Positions 56,301-64,000 of a stretch of 64,000 nt of DNA are shown one piece after another. Source of the stretch: Bradyrhizobium sp. C9 (GTDB taxonomy: Bacteria; Pseudomonadota; Alphaproteobacteria; Rhizobiales; Xanthobacteraceae); assembly GCF_002532045.1 (NCBI RefSeq), contig NZ_NWTG01000026.1, positions 23,688-87,687 of the forward strand, in the 5' to 3' direction. The notes below the pieces were generated by a model. That model had not been told where the DNA came from and searched no databases. It saw nothing but the letters and a program-made list of their open reading frames with translations. Every line of letters starts with the position of its first letter. The first letter of the stretch is position 1. A program made the translations under genes and the position numbers.

Positions 56301-58541
56301 ATGAGCAAGAGCTCTTCCACCATCATCTACACGCTGACCGATGAGGCTCCGGCGCTGGCGACCGCGGCGTTCCTGCCTGTCGTGCGCGCGTTCGCGGCGC
56401 CGGCCGGCATCAACGTCGCCGTCAGTGACATCTCGGTCGCGGCCCGTATCCTCGGCGAGTTTCCCGAATTCCTGACTGAACAGCAGCGCGTGCCAGACAA
56501 TCTGGCCGAGCTCGGCCGGCTGACGCTGCTGCCCGGCACCAACATCATCAAGCTGCCCAACATCAGTGCCTCGGTGGCGCAGCTGCTCGCGGCCATCAAG
56601 GAGCTGCAGGCCAAGGGCTACAACATCCCGGACTATCCCGGGAGCCCGAAGTCGGACGAGGAGAAGGCGATCCGGGCGCGCTATGCCAAGTGCATCGGCA
56701 GCGCGGTCAATCCGGTGCTGCGCGAGGGGAATTCCGATCGCCGCGCGCCGCTGGCGGTGAAGAACTATGCGCGGAAGAACCCGCACAGCATGGCCGAATG
56801 GAGCCAGGCTTCGCGCTCGCACGTCTCGCACATGCACCACGGCGACTTCTACCATGGCGAGAAGTCGGTGACGCTGGACAGGGCGCGCGACGTGAGGATG
56901 GAGCTGATCACCAAGAGCGGCAACACCGTCGTGCTCAAGCCCAAGGTGTCGCTTCAGGACCGCGAGATCATCGACTCGATGTTCATGAGCAAGAAGGCGC
57001 TACTGGAGTTCTACGAGCAGCAGATCGAGGACGCATACAAGACGGGGGTGATGTTCTCGCTGCACGTCAAGGCCACCATGATGAAGGTGTCGCACCCCAT
57101 CGTGTTCGGCCATTGCGTCAAGATCTTCTACCGCGACGCTTTCGAAAAGCACGGCGAGCTGTTCGACGAACTGGGCGTGAACGTCAACAACGGCATGGTC
57201 GACCTGTACAACAAGATCGAAGCCCTGCCACAGAGCAAGCAGGATGAGATCAAGCGCGACCTGCACGCCTGTCACGAGCATCGGCCGGAGTTGGCGATGG
57301 TCGACTCGGCCAAGGGCATCACCAACTTCCACTCGCCCAACGACGTGATCGTGGACGCGTCGATGCCCGCCATGATCCGCAACGGCGGCAAGATGTGGGG
57401 GCCGGACGGCCGTCTGAAGGACGCCAAGGCCGTGATGCCGGAAAGCACCTTCGCGCGCATCTACCAGGAGATGATCAACTTCTGCAAATGGCACGGCGCC
57501 TTCGATCCCCGCACCATGGGCACGGTGCCCAACGTTGGTCTCATGGCGCAGCAGGCCGAGGAATACGGCTCCCACGACAAGACCTTCGAGATCCCCGAGG
57601 ACGGCGTCGCCAACATCACCGACCTCGCCACCGGTGAGGTTCTCCTGAGCCAGGACGTGGAGAAGGGCGACATCTGGCGCATGTGCCAGCTCAAGGACGC
57701 AGCCATCCGCGACTGGGTCAAGCTTGCGGTGACGCGCGCCCGCAATTCCGGCATGCCGGTGGTGTTCTGGCTTGATGCGTACCGGCCGCACGAGGCCCAA
57801 CTGATCACCAAGGTCAAGATGTACCTGCACGAGCACAACACATCCGGCCTCGACATCCAAATCATGAGTCAGGTGCGCGCCATGCGCTACACCCTGGAGC
57901 GCGTAATCCGCGGTCTGGATACGATCAGCGCCACGGGCAACATCCTCCGCGACTATCTGACCGACCTGTTTCCGATCATGGAGCTCGGCACGTCGGCCAA
58001 GATGCTGTCCATCGTGCCGCTGATGGCGGGCGGCGGCATGTACGAAACCGGTGCGGGCGGTTCGGCGCCCAAGCACGTGCAACAGCTGGTGGAAGAGAAC
58101 CACCTGCGCTGGGATTCGCTCGGCGAATTTCTGGCGCTGGCGGTGTCGCTGGAAGACCTTGGTCTGAAAACAGGCAATCCGAAAGCCGCGCTGCTGGCCA
58201 GGACGCTGGATATCGCCACCGGCAAGCTGCTGGACAACAAGAAGTCGCCATCGCCGCGGACCGGCGAACTGGACAACCGGGGCAGCCAGTTCTACCTGGC
58301 GATGTACTGGGCGCAGGAGCTTGCTGCGCAGACGGATGATCCCGCCCTTCAGGCTCAGTTCAAGACGCTGGCTGAGACGCTCACCCGCAACGAAGAGAAG
58401 ATCATCGGCGAGCTGGCGGCTGTGCAGGCCCAGCCGGCGGATATCGGCGGCTACTACCTTCCCGATCCGCGAAAGCGCGACGCCGTGATGCGCCCGAGCG
58501 CGACGCTCAACGCGGCGCTGGCGCTGACGGGAGGCTCATGA
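56301..58541 (+). CDS. Isocitrate dehydrogenase (NADP+), monomeric type
   Basis: The 746-residue protein is the single-chain NADP-isocitrate dehydrogenase of the Azotobacter/Corynebacterium type (IIYTLTDEAPALATAAFLPVVRAFA, SHVSHMHHGDFYHGEKSVTL, HGAFDPRTMGTVPNVGLMAQQAEEYGSHDKTF, AKMLSIVPLMAGGGMYETGAGGSAPKHVQQ). It converts isocitrate to 2-oxoglutarate. Codon choice in its middle (many CTGCAC, CAGAGC, AAC) differs slightly from neighbours. It lies 0.6 kb from a dimeric isozyme on the opposite strand. Confidence 0.96.
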   Translation: MSKSSSTIIYTLTDEAPALATAAFLPVVRAFAAPAGINVAVSDISVAARILGEFPEFLTEQQRVPDNLAELGRLTLLPGTNIIKLPNISASVAQLLAAIKELQAKGYNIPDYPGSPKSDEEKAIRARYAKCIGSAVNPVLREGNSDRRAPLAVKNYARKNPHSMAEWSQASRSHVSHMHHGDFYHGEKSVTLDRARDVRMELITKSGNTVVLKPKVSLQDREIIDSMFMSKKALLEFYEQQIEDAYKTGVMFSLHVKATMMKVSHPIVFGHCVKIFYRDAFEKHGELFDELGVNVNNGMVDLYNKIEALPQSKQDEIKRDLHACHEHRPELAMVDSAKGITNFHSPNDVIVDASMPAMIRNGGKMWGPDGRLKDAKAVMPESTFARIYQEMINFCKWHGAFDPRTMGTVPNVGLMAQQAEEYGSHDKTFEIPEDGVANITDLATGEVLLSQDVEKGDIWRMCQLKDAAIRDWVKLAVTRARNSGMPVVFWLDAYRPHEAQLITKVKMYLHEHNTSGLDIQIMSQVRAMRYTLERVIRGLDTISATGNILRDYLTDLFPIMELGTSAKMLSIVPLMAGGGMYETGAGGSAPKHVQQLVEENHLRWDSLGEFLALAVSLEDLGLKTGNPKAALLARTLDIATGKLLDNKKSPSPRTGELDNRGSQFYLAMYWAQELAAQTDDPALQAQFKTLAETLTRNEEKIIGELAAVQAQPADIGGYYLPDPRKRDAVMRPSATLNAALALTGGS

Positions 58542-58643
58542 AGGCCGGGGCCGTTTCGGCAAAGGGGCGGAACAAGTCGTCGATTCGCTGCCGCGCAATC
58601 TATCGAAGCGGCAGCGATAATCACGATTTCGCAGATCGGCTCC

Positions 58644-59144
58644 TCAGCCCTTGCGCAGGAACACGTAATCCGCCGAGTAGGGCGCGCTCTTCAGCAAGCC
58701 TGCCTTGTCGCAGGCGCCGGTGAGTTGGCCGCCCGAGGTGTTGATCCGCTGCACGGTGGTGACGCCGGTGAGCACGCCTTCGCCACGGCGAGAGATGACC
58801 TCGAGCTTTAGCCAGGGAATGTCCGACGCGCCGGCGCCCGGCACATCGCCGGTGGTGCGAGCGATGACAGCGCTGCCGTCGGCATCCTCCCAGTTCGGGC
58901 CGGCATAGTGCCGGCCGACCGTCTTGCCGCCGGCGACCAGGGTGGCGATCGGCTCGCGGAACGACCAGGCGAGCTTGCCGTCGGTGACTGGTTTGCACTC
59001 ATAAACCTGGGCGCCTTCGGCGTGGACGGTGAGCACCGTGGTCTCGCCGGGCGCCGCAATCGGCGCCGGCAGCGGATCGGCAGCGAGCGCCGCCGATCCG
59101 GTCAGCAACATGGATGCGAGCGTCACCCGGCCAAGGAGGGTCAT
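58644..59144 (-). CDS. DUF3455 family secreted protein
   Basis: The 166-residue protein has a signal peptide (MTLLGRVTLASMLLTGSAALAADP). The mature domain matches DUF3455 (VLTVHAEGAQVYECKPVTDGKLAWSFREPIATLVAGGKTVGRHYAGPNWEDADGSAV, WLKLEVISRRGEGVLTGVTTVQRINTSGGQLTGACD). The family's role is unknown. ATG 59144 is used; GTG 59156 is an alternative. It lies between two isocitrate dehydrogenase genes. Confidence 0.88.
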   Translation of the reverse strand: MTLLGRVTLASMLLTGSAALAADPLPAPIAAPGETTVLTVHAEGAQVYECKPVTDGKLAWSFREPIATLVAGGKTVGRHYAGPNWEDADGSAVIARTTGDVPGAGASDIPWLKLEVISRRGEGVLTGVTTVQRINTSGGQLTGACDKAGLLKSAPYSADYVFLRKG

Positions 59145-59180
59145 GGTCACGTCCACTGTTGTATTCCAGAACCGACGGCC

Positions 59181-60395
59181 TTACGCCGCCATCGCTTTTG
59201 CGAGGTTGTCGGCGACCCTGTCGAGGAAGCCGGTCGTGGAGAGCCAGCGCTGGTCGGCGCCGACCAGGAGCGCGAGGTCCTTGGTCATGTAGCCTTCCTC
59301 GACGGTCGCGACGCAGACCTTCTCCAGCGTGGTCGCGAACTTGGCCAGCTCAACGTTGTTGTCCAGCTTGGCACGATGGGCGAGGCCACGGGTCCAGGCG
59401 AAGATCGACGCGATCGAGTTGGTCGAGGTCTCCTTGCCCTTCTGGTGCTCGCGGTAGTGGCGGGTCACGGTGCCGTGGGCGGCTTCGGCCTCGACGGTCT
59501 TGCCGTCCGGGGTGAGCAGCACCGAGGTCATCAGGCCGAGCGAGCCGTAGCCCTGGGCCACGGTATCGGACTGCACGTCGCCGTCATAGTTCTTGCAGGC
59601 CCAGACATAGCCGCCAGACCATTTCAGCGCCGAGGCCACCATGTCGTCGATCAGGCGGTGCTCGTAGGTCAGGCCCTTGGCCTCGAATTCCTTCTTGAAC
59701 TCGCGGTCGTAGATGTCCTGGAAGATGTCCTTGAAGCGGCCGTCATAGACCTTCAGAATCGTGTTCTTGGTCGAGAGGTAGACCGGGTAGTTGCGCAGCA
59801 GGCCGTAATTGAGCGAGGCGCGGGCGAAATCGATGATGGAGTCGTCGAGATTGTACATCTCCATCGCGACGCCGGCGCCGGGCGCCTTGAACACTTCCCG
59901 CTCGATCACGGTGCCGTCCTCGCCGACGAACTTCAGCGACAGCGTGCCCTTGCCCGGGAACTTGATGTCGGTGGCGCGGTACTGGTCGCCATAGGCGTGG
60001 CGGCCGATGATGATCGGCTTGGTCCAGCCGGGAACTAGGCGCGGCACGTTCTTGCAGATGATCGGCTCGCGGAAGATCACGCCGCCGAGGATATTGCGGA
60101 TGGTGCCGTTCGGCGACTTCCACATCTGCTTCAGGCCGAACTCCTTCACCCGGGCCTCGTCGGGGGTGATGGTGGCGCATTTGACGCCGACGCCGACCTT
60201 CTTGATGGCTTCGGCGGCGTCGATGGTCACCTGGTCATTGGTCTCATCGCGGTATTCCATGCCGAGATCGAAATAGAGCAGTTCGACATCCAGGAACGGG
60301 TTGATCAGCTTGTCCTTGATGTACTGCCAGATGATCCGGGTCATCTCGTCGCCATCGAGTTCGACGACGGGGTTGGACACCTTGATTTTTGCCAT
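59181..60395 (-). CDS. icd: Isocitrate dehydrogenase (NADP+), homodimeric type II
   Basis: The 404-residue protein has the type II signature: substrate site SPNGTIRNILGGVIFREP and AHGTVTRHYREHQKGKETSTNSIASIFAWTRGL, with metal-binding acids in NYDGDVQSDTVAQGYGSLGLMTSV. It belongs to the tricarboxylic acid cycle. It is separated by 37 bases from the DUF3455 gene downstream. Confidence 0.97.
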   Translation of the reverse strand: MAKIKVSNPVVELDGDEMTRIIWQYIKDKLINPFLDVELLYFDLGMEYRDETNDQVTIDAAEAIKKVGVGVKCATITPDEARVKEFGLKQMWKSPNGTIRNILGGVIFREPIICKNVPRLVPGWTKPIIIGRHAYGDQYRATDIKFPGKGTLSLKFVGEDGTVIEREVFKAPGAGVAMEMYNLDDSIIDFARASLNYGLLRNYPVYLSTKNTILKVYDGRFKDIFQDIYDREFKKEFEAKGLTYEHRLIDDMVASALKWSGGYVWACKNYDGDVQSDTVAQGYGSLGLMTSVLLTPDGKTVEAEAAHGTVTRHYREHQKGKETSTNSIASIFAWTRGLAHRAKLDNNVELAKFATTLEKVCVATVEEGYMTKDLALLVGADQRWLSTTGFLDRVADNLAKAMAA

Positions 60396-60521
60396 GACGG
60401 AGAGGCCCTCTTGGGAACAGCGCGCTTTTGACAGCGGAGTGATGGAATACGCCTGCGCTATAGCACCGCCCGGGGGCGGGCGGAAGCTGAGGGGGTATGC
60501 AGTTTAAGCCCATCTTTTCAG

Positions 60522-62252
60522 CTAAAACGGGACCTGCGTGGCTGTCCCGGCCACGATGTACCAGGTCACGAACAGGCCCGCGATCAGGGCCCCCGGCAGG
60601 CTCGATCCGGTCCGACGCCAGGTGAAGGTCGCAATCACGGCAACGATTGCCAGGAGCGGCACGAACTGGATCGCCACGATGGTAGAGAGCGGCACGAAAC
60701 CGGGGTCCGGGATCGGGTTGAACAGCTTACCGGTCAGCCACAGCGTGCCGTATTGCAGCACCAGCAACACGATGAAACCGAGCGTCAGCGCCAGGATGTT
60801 GGTCAGATAGAGCGCTCCGCGCGGCGCGCCCATGGTCGAGAAATTCCGGTGCAGCACGTGCAGCGCCACCACGAAAAACGCCGTGAACGGAATCAGATAG
60901 ATCAGGAAGATGAGGAATTGCTTCGCGCTCATCAATTTGAGTGCGACGATCCAGAATCTGAAGTCGATCTTGAAGACGAGGTCGGCGAGCCACAGCACGG
61001 CGTAGCCCACCGCAACCGAGGCCAGCGCGATCACGACGGATTGACCGATGAGGCCGGCCCGGCTGGTGCGCTTCGGGGCGAACCACATCAGGGCCAGTGT
61101 GATCAGGCCGTTGATGATGGCCCAGACCAGGATCTGGTTGGTGATGCCCTGCGGCAGGAACGCGCTCGGCGTCACGAAGGTGCCGCCCAGCGCAAAGGCC
61201 GGATAGTAGGTCAGCGCCGGGATGAAGGCAGACAGGATGAACGCCGTGGTCCAGCGCCGGCCGCTCGCAGCCTGATGCGCCGGCATGGTGCCGTCGGCAA
61301 CCGCCGGCAGCCGCAGCCGGGAGAACATCGGTGCCTCCAGCAGCCCGTCGAATGTCCCGATCACCAGCGCCACGAAGCCGATCAGCGCGATCAGGGTGCC
61401 GATCTCCTTGCGGAACCAGATCTGGTCGTCGACCGGACGAGGGGTGCCGCCCTTCAAGGTCTTGGCGAACCAGTCGAGGCTGTAGCCGATCGCCTCATGC
61501 GAGATGTGCTCGGCCGGATGGGTCATCGCGGGGGTGTACAGCACCCGGGCGGTGCCGTCGGCCGGATCGCCATAGACCTTGCCGGGCTCGACCGCGCCTT
61601 GCGTCCCGAACAGCGCCCAGAGCTTTGGGCTCTTGGTGACGTCGCGGGCGAGGTCGACGCCCCACATCAGGGTGGAGAACTCCTCGTACTGGGCGAACAC
61701 CAGCGCGGTGTTGCGCGGCCAGCTCGTGGTGCCCTCGGCGGCGAACGGCTTGCCGGTGGATGAGCCCTCCAGCACCATCGACTTGTAGTCGTTGGGCTGA
61801 GCCGCGGCGGCCGCCAGCACGGTCCAGCCGCCCATCGAATGGCCTTCGAGCCCGATGTTGTCCTTGTCGACGAAGGGCAGGCTGCGGAGATAGGCAAGGC
61901 CGTCAGGTCCGCCAAAGCCGTTGGTGAAGGAGGGCGGGTCGCTATAGCCGTGGCCGGTCTGGTCGAGCGCCAGCACGACATAGCCGCGGCGCGCGAACTC
62001 GATGGCGAAGCCGTCCTGGGTCTCGCGCGAATTGATGTAGCCGTGGACGGCAAGGATGCCGGGTGCCGGGATCTGCGGCGTCGCGTTCGGCGGGACGTAG
62101 AGCAGGGCGCTCATGATGTTGCCCTTGGCGCCCTTGAATCTGACATCCTCGATCCGGATGCCGCCTGCGGTCTGCGTGAGGTAGGCGAGCAGGCCCCCCG
62201 CCACGATCAAGACCACGCCCACAATCGCCAGCGTCCATCTGCCACGCATCAT
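60522..62252 (-). CDS. Alpha/beta hydrolase fused to a polytopic membrane domain
   Basis: The 576-residue protein has one N-terminal membrane helix, then an alpha/beta hydrolase domain with nucleophile elbow GLEGHSMGGWT (Ser in GHSMGG) and oxyanion motif AVHGYINS. The C-terminal half (about residues 300-576) has seven or eight membrane helices (WTTAFILSAFIPALTYYPAF, LMSAKQFLIFLIYLIPFTAFFVVALHVL). The hydrolase is likely outside the cytoplasm. The substrate is unknown. ATG 62252 follows GGGGGGACG. An upstream frame start at 62294 lies in a short tandem repeat. Confidence 0.82.
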   Translation of the reverse strand: MMRGRWTLAIVGVVLIVAGGLLAYLTQTAGGIRIEDVRFKGAKGNIMSALLYVPPNATPQIPAPGILAVHGYINSRETQDGFAIEFARRGYVVLALDQTGHGYSDPPSFTNGFGGPDGLAYLRSLPFVDKDNIGLEGHSMGGWTVLAAAAAQPNDYKSMVLEGSSTGKPFAAEGTTSWPRNTALVFAQYEEFSTLMWGVDLARDVTKSPKLWALFGTQGAVEPGKVYGDPADGTARVLYTPAMTHPAEHISHEAIGYSLDWFAKTLKGGTPRPVDDQIWFRKEIGTLIALIGFVALVIGTFDGLLEAPMFSRLRLPAVADGTMPAHQAASGRRWTTAFILSAFIPALTYYPAFALGGTFVTPSAFLPQGITNQILVWAIINGLITLALMWFAPKRTSRAGLIGQSVVIALASVAVGYAVLWLADLVFKIDFRFWIVALKLMSAKQFLIFLIYLIPFTAFFVVALHVLHRNFSTMGAPRGALYLTNILALTLGFIVLLVLQYGTLWLTGKLFNPIPDPGFVPLSTIVAIQFVPLLAIVAVIATFTWRRTGSSLPGALIAGLFVTWYIVAGTATQVPF

Positions 62253-62260
62253 CGTCCCCC

Positions 62261-62300
62261 CAAGTGCTTTGACCCCAAAGTGCTTCGACCCCAAGTGCCT
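62261..62300. repeat. Short tandem repeat
   Basis: Three imperfect 16-17-base copies of AAGTGCTTTGACCCC-type sequence lie just upstream of the hydrolase gene's start. The rest of 62301-62584 holds nothing recognisable. Confidence 0.6.
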
Positions 62301-62584
62301 CGCCGTTCAACCGGCGCCTCAAGCGTGCCTTTACAGCTTCGCTTTGGTTGTGGTTGATAGCCTATCCGAAGGCCAAGCGCGCGCAAGCGGCGGTCTTCAC
62401 TCCGTGCGATTGGGACTCCGATTGAGGATTCGCAAACGCGGCTAACCCTGTTATCTCCTTGGAGAAAATGGTCCCGCGCAAAACCGGTGCAAAGCTGGTT
62501 GCGCCCCCCTGCATGAGAGTTTGAATCAGCCGCTTCGGAAGCTGATCCAAAATCTTCAGACGTTGAATCAGAAAGTGAAGTGAG

Positions 62585-63784
62585 ATGTCCGGCACCGACA
62601 AGACCAAGGCAGGGCACGACCTTGCCGGTCCCGTCGTCATCCTGGTCGAGCCGCAGCTTGGCGAGAACATCGGCATGGCCGCGCGCGCGATGGGCAACTT
62701 CGCGCTGACCCGGATGCGCATCGTCAATCCGCGTGACGGCTGGCCGAATGTCGCCGCGCAACGCGCCGCTGCCGGCGCCGACCACATCATCGGTTCCGTC
62801 GAGCTGTTCGACACGGTCGAGCAGGCGATCGCCGATCTCACATTGGTGTTCGCGACCACTGCGCGCGCTCACGACCAGGCCAAGCCGGTGGTCGGGCCCG
62901 AAGGCGCGGCGAACGAGATCGTCGGTCATGTCGCATCCGGCGGCGGGGCTGGCATCCTGTTCGGGCGGGAGCGCTCAGGCCTGACCAATGACGAGGTCGC
63001 GCTCGCCAACCGTATCATCACCTTCCCGGTCAATCCGGGCTTCGCCTCGCTCAACCTGGCGCAGGCGGTGCTGCTGATGGGCTATGAGTGGTTCAAGCTC
63101 TCGACCGCCGGCGCGCTGCCGTTCGCGATGCCTGAACGGTCCGAGCCGGCCTCCCAGCACCAGATGCAGGCGTTCTTCGACAACCTCGTCGCCGAGCTCG
63201 ACAAGGTCGAGTTCCTGCGGCCGGCTGAGAAGCGCGACACCATGCTGGTGAACCTGCGCAACATCTTCACCCGGATGGATCCGACCAAGCAGGACATGCA
63301 CACGCTGCATGGGGTGGTGATGGCGATCGCCGAGGGCCGCAAGGGTCCGGCCAAGGGCGGCGTGCTCGACGGCGCGCAGGCGACGCGTTTGCGGGCGCTG
63401 CTCGCCGAGCAGGGGCAGGGCGGAGCCGCCGCCGACAACTCCAGCACGGTGCGCGGGCTCGCCCGGCTGCTCCGCCGCAATCCGACCGACGCCGAGCGGA
63501 TCCTGTGGCAGGCGCTGACGCGGGACCGCCGCTTCGCCGGCCAGTTCAAGCGCCAGACCCCGGTCGGCCGCCACATCCCGGACTTCGTCTCCTTCGTGCA
63601 CCGGCTCGCGATCGAGCTGGTCAATCCGAACGAGAGCGACGCCATCGCCGCCGACCGGGCCAAGCGCAGAGCCTGGCTCGAGGCGCGCGATTATCGGGTG
63701 GTCGACATGCAGGCGGCCGACGTCGAGCGCGACCTCGACGGCGAGCTGGCGCGGCTGGAGGGGAGTTTGCAGCAGGAGCGGTGA
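62585..63784 (+). CDS. trmJ: tRNA 2'-O-methyltransferase TrmJ fused to a degenerate DUF559 domain
   Basis: The 399-residue protein has a SPOUT methyltransferase domain at residues 15-175, with knot motifs NIGMAARAMGNFALTRMRIV, LFGRERSGLTNDEVAL and FASLNLAQAVLLMGYEWF. A TrmJ-type helical region extends to about 278. TrmJ methylates position 32 of tRNAs. Residues 293-392 match DUF559, an endonuclease-like (PD-(D/E)XK) domain (LLRRNPTDAERILWQALTRDRRFAG, IPDFVSF). Asp333 and Glu344 remain, but the canonical ELDGGQH is replaced by ELVNPNES. Confidence 0.9.
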   Translation: MSGTDKTKAGHDLAGPVVILVEPQLGENIGMAARAMGNFALTRMRIVNPRDGWPNVAAQRAAAGADHIIGSVELFDTVEQAIADLTLVFATTARAHDQAKPVVGPEGAANEIVGHVASGGGAGILFGRERSGLTNDEVALANRIITFPVNPGFASLNLAQAVLLMGYEWFKLSTAGALPFAMPERSEPASQHQMQAFFDNLVAELDKVEFLRPAEKRDTMLVNLRNIFTRMDPTKQDMHTLHGVVMAIAEGRKGPAKGGVLDGAQATRLRALLAEQGQGGAAADNSSTVRGLARLLRRNPTDAERILWQALTRDRRFAGQFKRQTPVGRHIPDFVSFVHRLAIELVNPNESDAIAADRAKRRAWLEARDYRVVDMQAADVERDLDGELARLEGSLQQER

Positions 63785-63849
63785 AGATCGCCGGCTGAGA
63801 GTCTGATGGCGTCGAGATCGATCGTAGGCCTCTCCACACGTCGTCCCGG

Positions 63850-63951
63850 CGAAAGCAGGGACCCATACTCCGCGGCCCGAATTGTGAACGGGATTCGTCG
63901 TTCCACCAAGGCGCAACAATGACCGTTCGTGGTTATGGGTCCCTGCTTTCG
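63850..63951. repeat. Inverted repeat at the window end
   Basis: CGAAAGCAGGGACCCATA (63850-63867) and its reverse complement (63934-63951) are perfect 18-base arms. This is a common rhizobial intergenic element. The remaining bases to 64000 show no gene. Confidence 0.82.
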
Positions 63952-64000
63952 TGTTTGGTCCCGTGAGATTGGCGAGGGCCTGTATCGGGGCCTGATAGCC

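Noticed and set aside
58538..58723. A 61-codon frame after the monomeric isocitrate dehydrogenase
   Set aside because: Basic, Arg/Ser-rich, no ribosome site, overlaps the convergent DUF3455 gene.

Overview
The window looks like a chromosomal segment of a high-GC alphaproteobacterium of the Bradyrhizobium type. The evidence is a CckA hybrid kinase, a GAAC-N7-GAAC LexA box before recA, rhizobial palindromic intergenic repeats, class I fumarase, tandem NADP-isocitrate dehydrogenases, a MloK1-like channel, and many short secreted proteins of a rhizobial style. This is inference from gene content; no 16S gene is present.

Layout. 1-3.4 kb: the 3' part of flhB and a complete cckA. 3.6-9.8 kb: envelope and detoxification genes (Tim44-like protein, lectin-like protein, DUF3606 histone-like protein, GST, GFA protein, isoprenylcysteine-methyltransferase-like protein, ArsR/SRPBCC pair, Kazal inhibitor). 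9.9-12.3 kb: fumarase class I coupled to a DUF429 gene. 12.6-16.4 kb: two membrane-protein genes and a carotenoid oxygenase gene that share a duplicated promoter carrying twin palindromic operators, next to a TetR gene. 17-19 kb: a SET-domain methyltransferase with a lysine-rich tail, then an NsrR-like regulator divergent from a group III truncated haemoglobin. 19-24.4 kb: XRE/MmyB regulator, FrnE-type DsbA, NIPSNAP, transglutaminase-like and GNAT genes. 24.6-31.1 kb: a TetR-linked cluster (small enzyme-like protein, MFS transporter, DUF1254 protein, tandem outer-membrane barrel) with a second pair of duplicated promoter/operator sites.

31-35.7 kb holds a lipoprotein, a small secreted protein, a secreted caspase-like protein and a membrane-anchored PQQ dehydrogenase. 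36-40.7 kb holds small secreted proteins (HdeA-like, a 43-aa lipoprotein, a paralogue of the small secreted protein), a thioesterase and an amidase. 40.7-44.3 kb is a gene-poor, lower-GC patch with a truncated IS1-like transposase, a tRNA-like gene with encoded CCA and an abnormal anticodon arm, a broken small membrane gene, a repeated hairpin and a possible IS21 end remnant. It abuts recA and looks like an eroded mobile region.

44.4-64 kb is mostly housekeeping: recA, a DUF1835-like gene, a thioesterase, gcvTHP under a tandem glycine riboswitch, alaS, a cyclic-nucleotide-gated-type K+ channel, a monomeric and a dimeric NADP-isocitrate dehydrogenase 0.6 kb apart, a hydrolase with a polytopic membrane domain, and trmJ fused to a degenerate DUF559 nuclease-like domain.

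I found no clear defence system, CRISPR array, rRNA or complete mobile element. The strongest novel-looking signals are the two duplicated promoter/operator modules, two probably leaderless regulator genes, the tandem-duplicated barrel, the TrmJ-DUF559 fusion and the tRNA-like gene.
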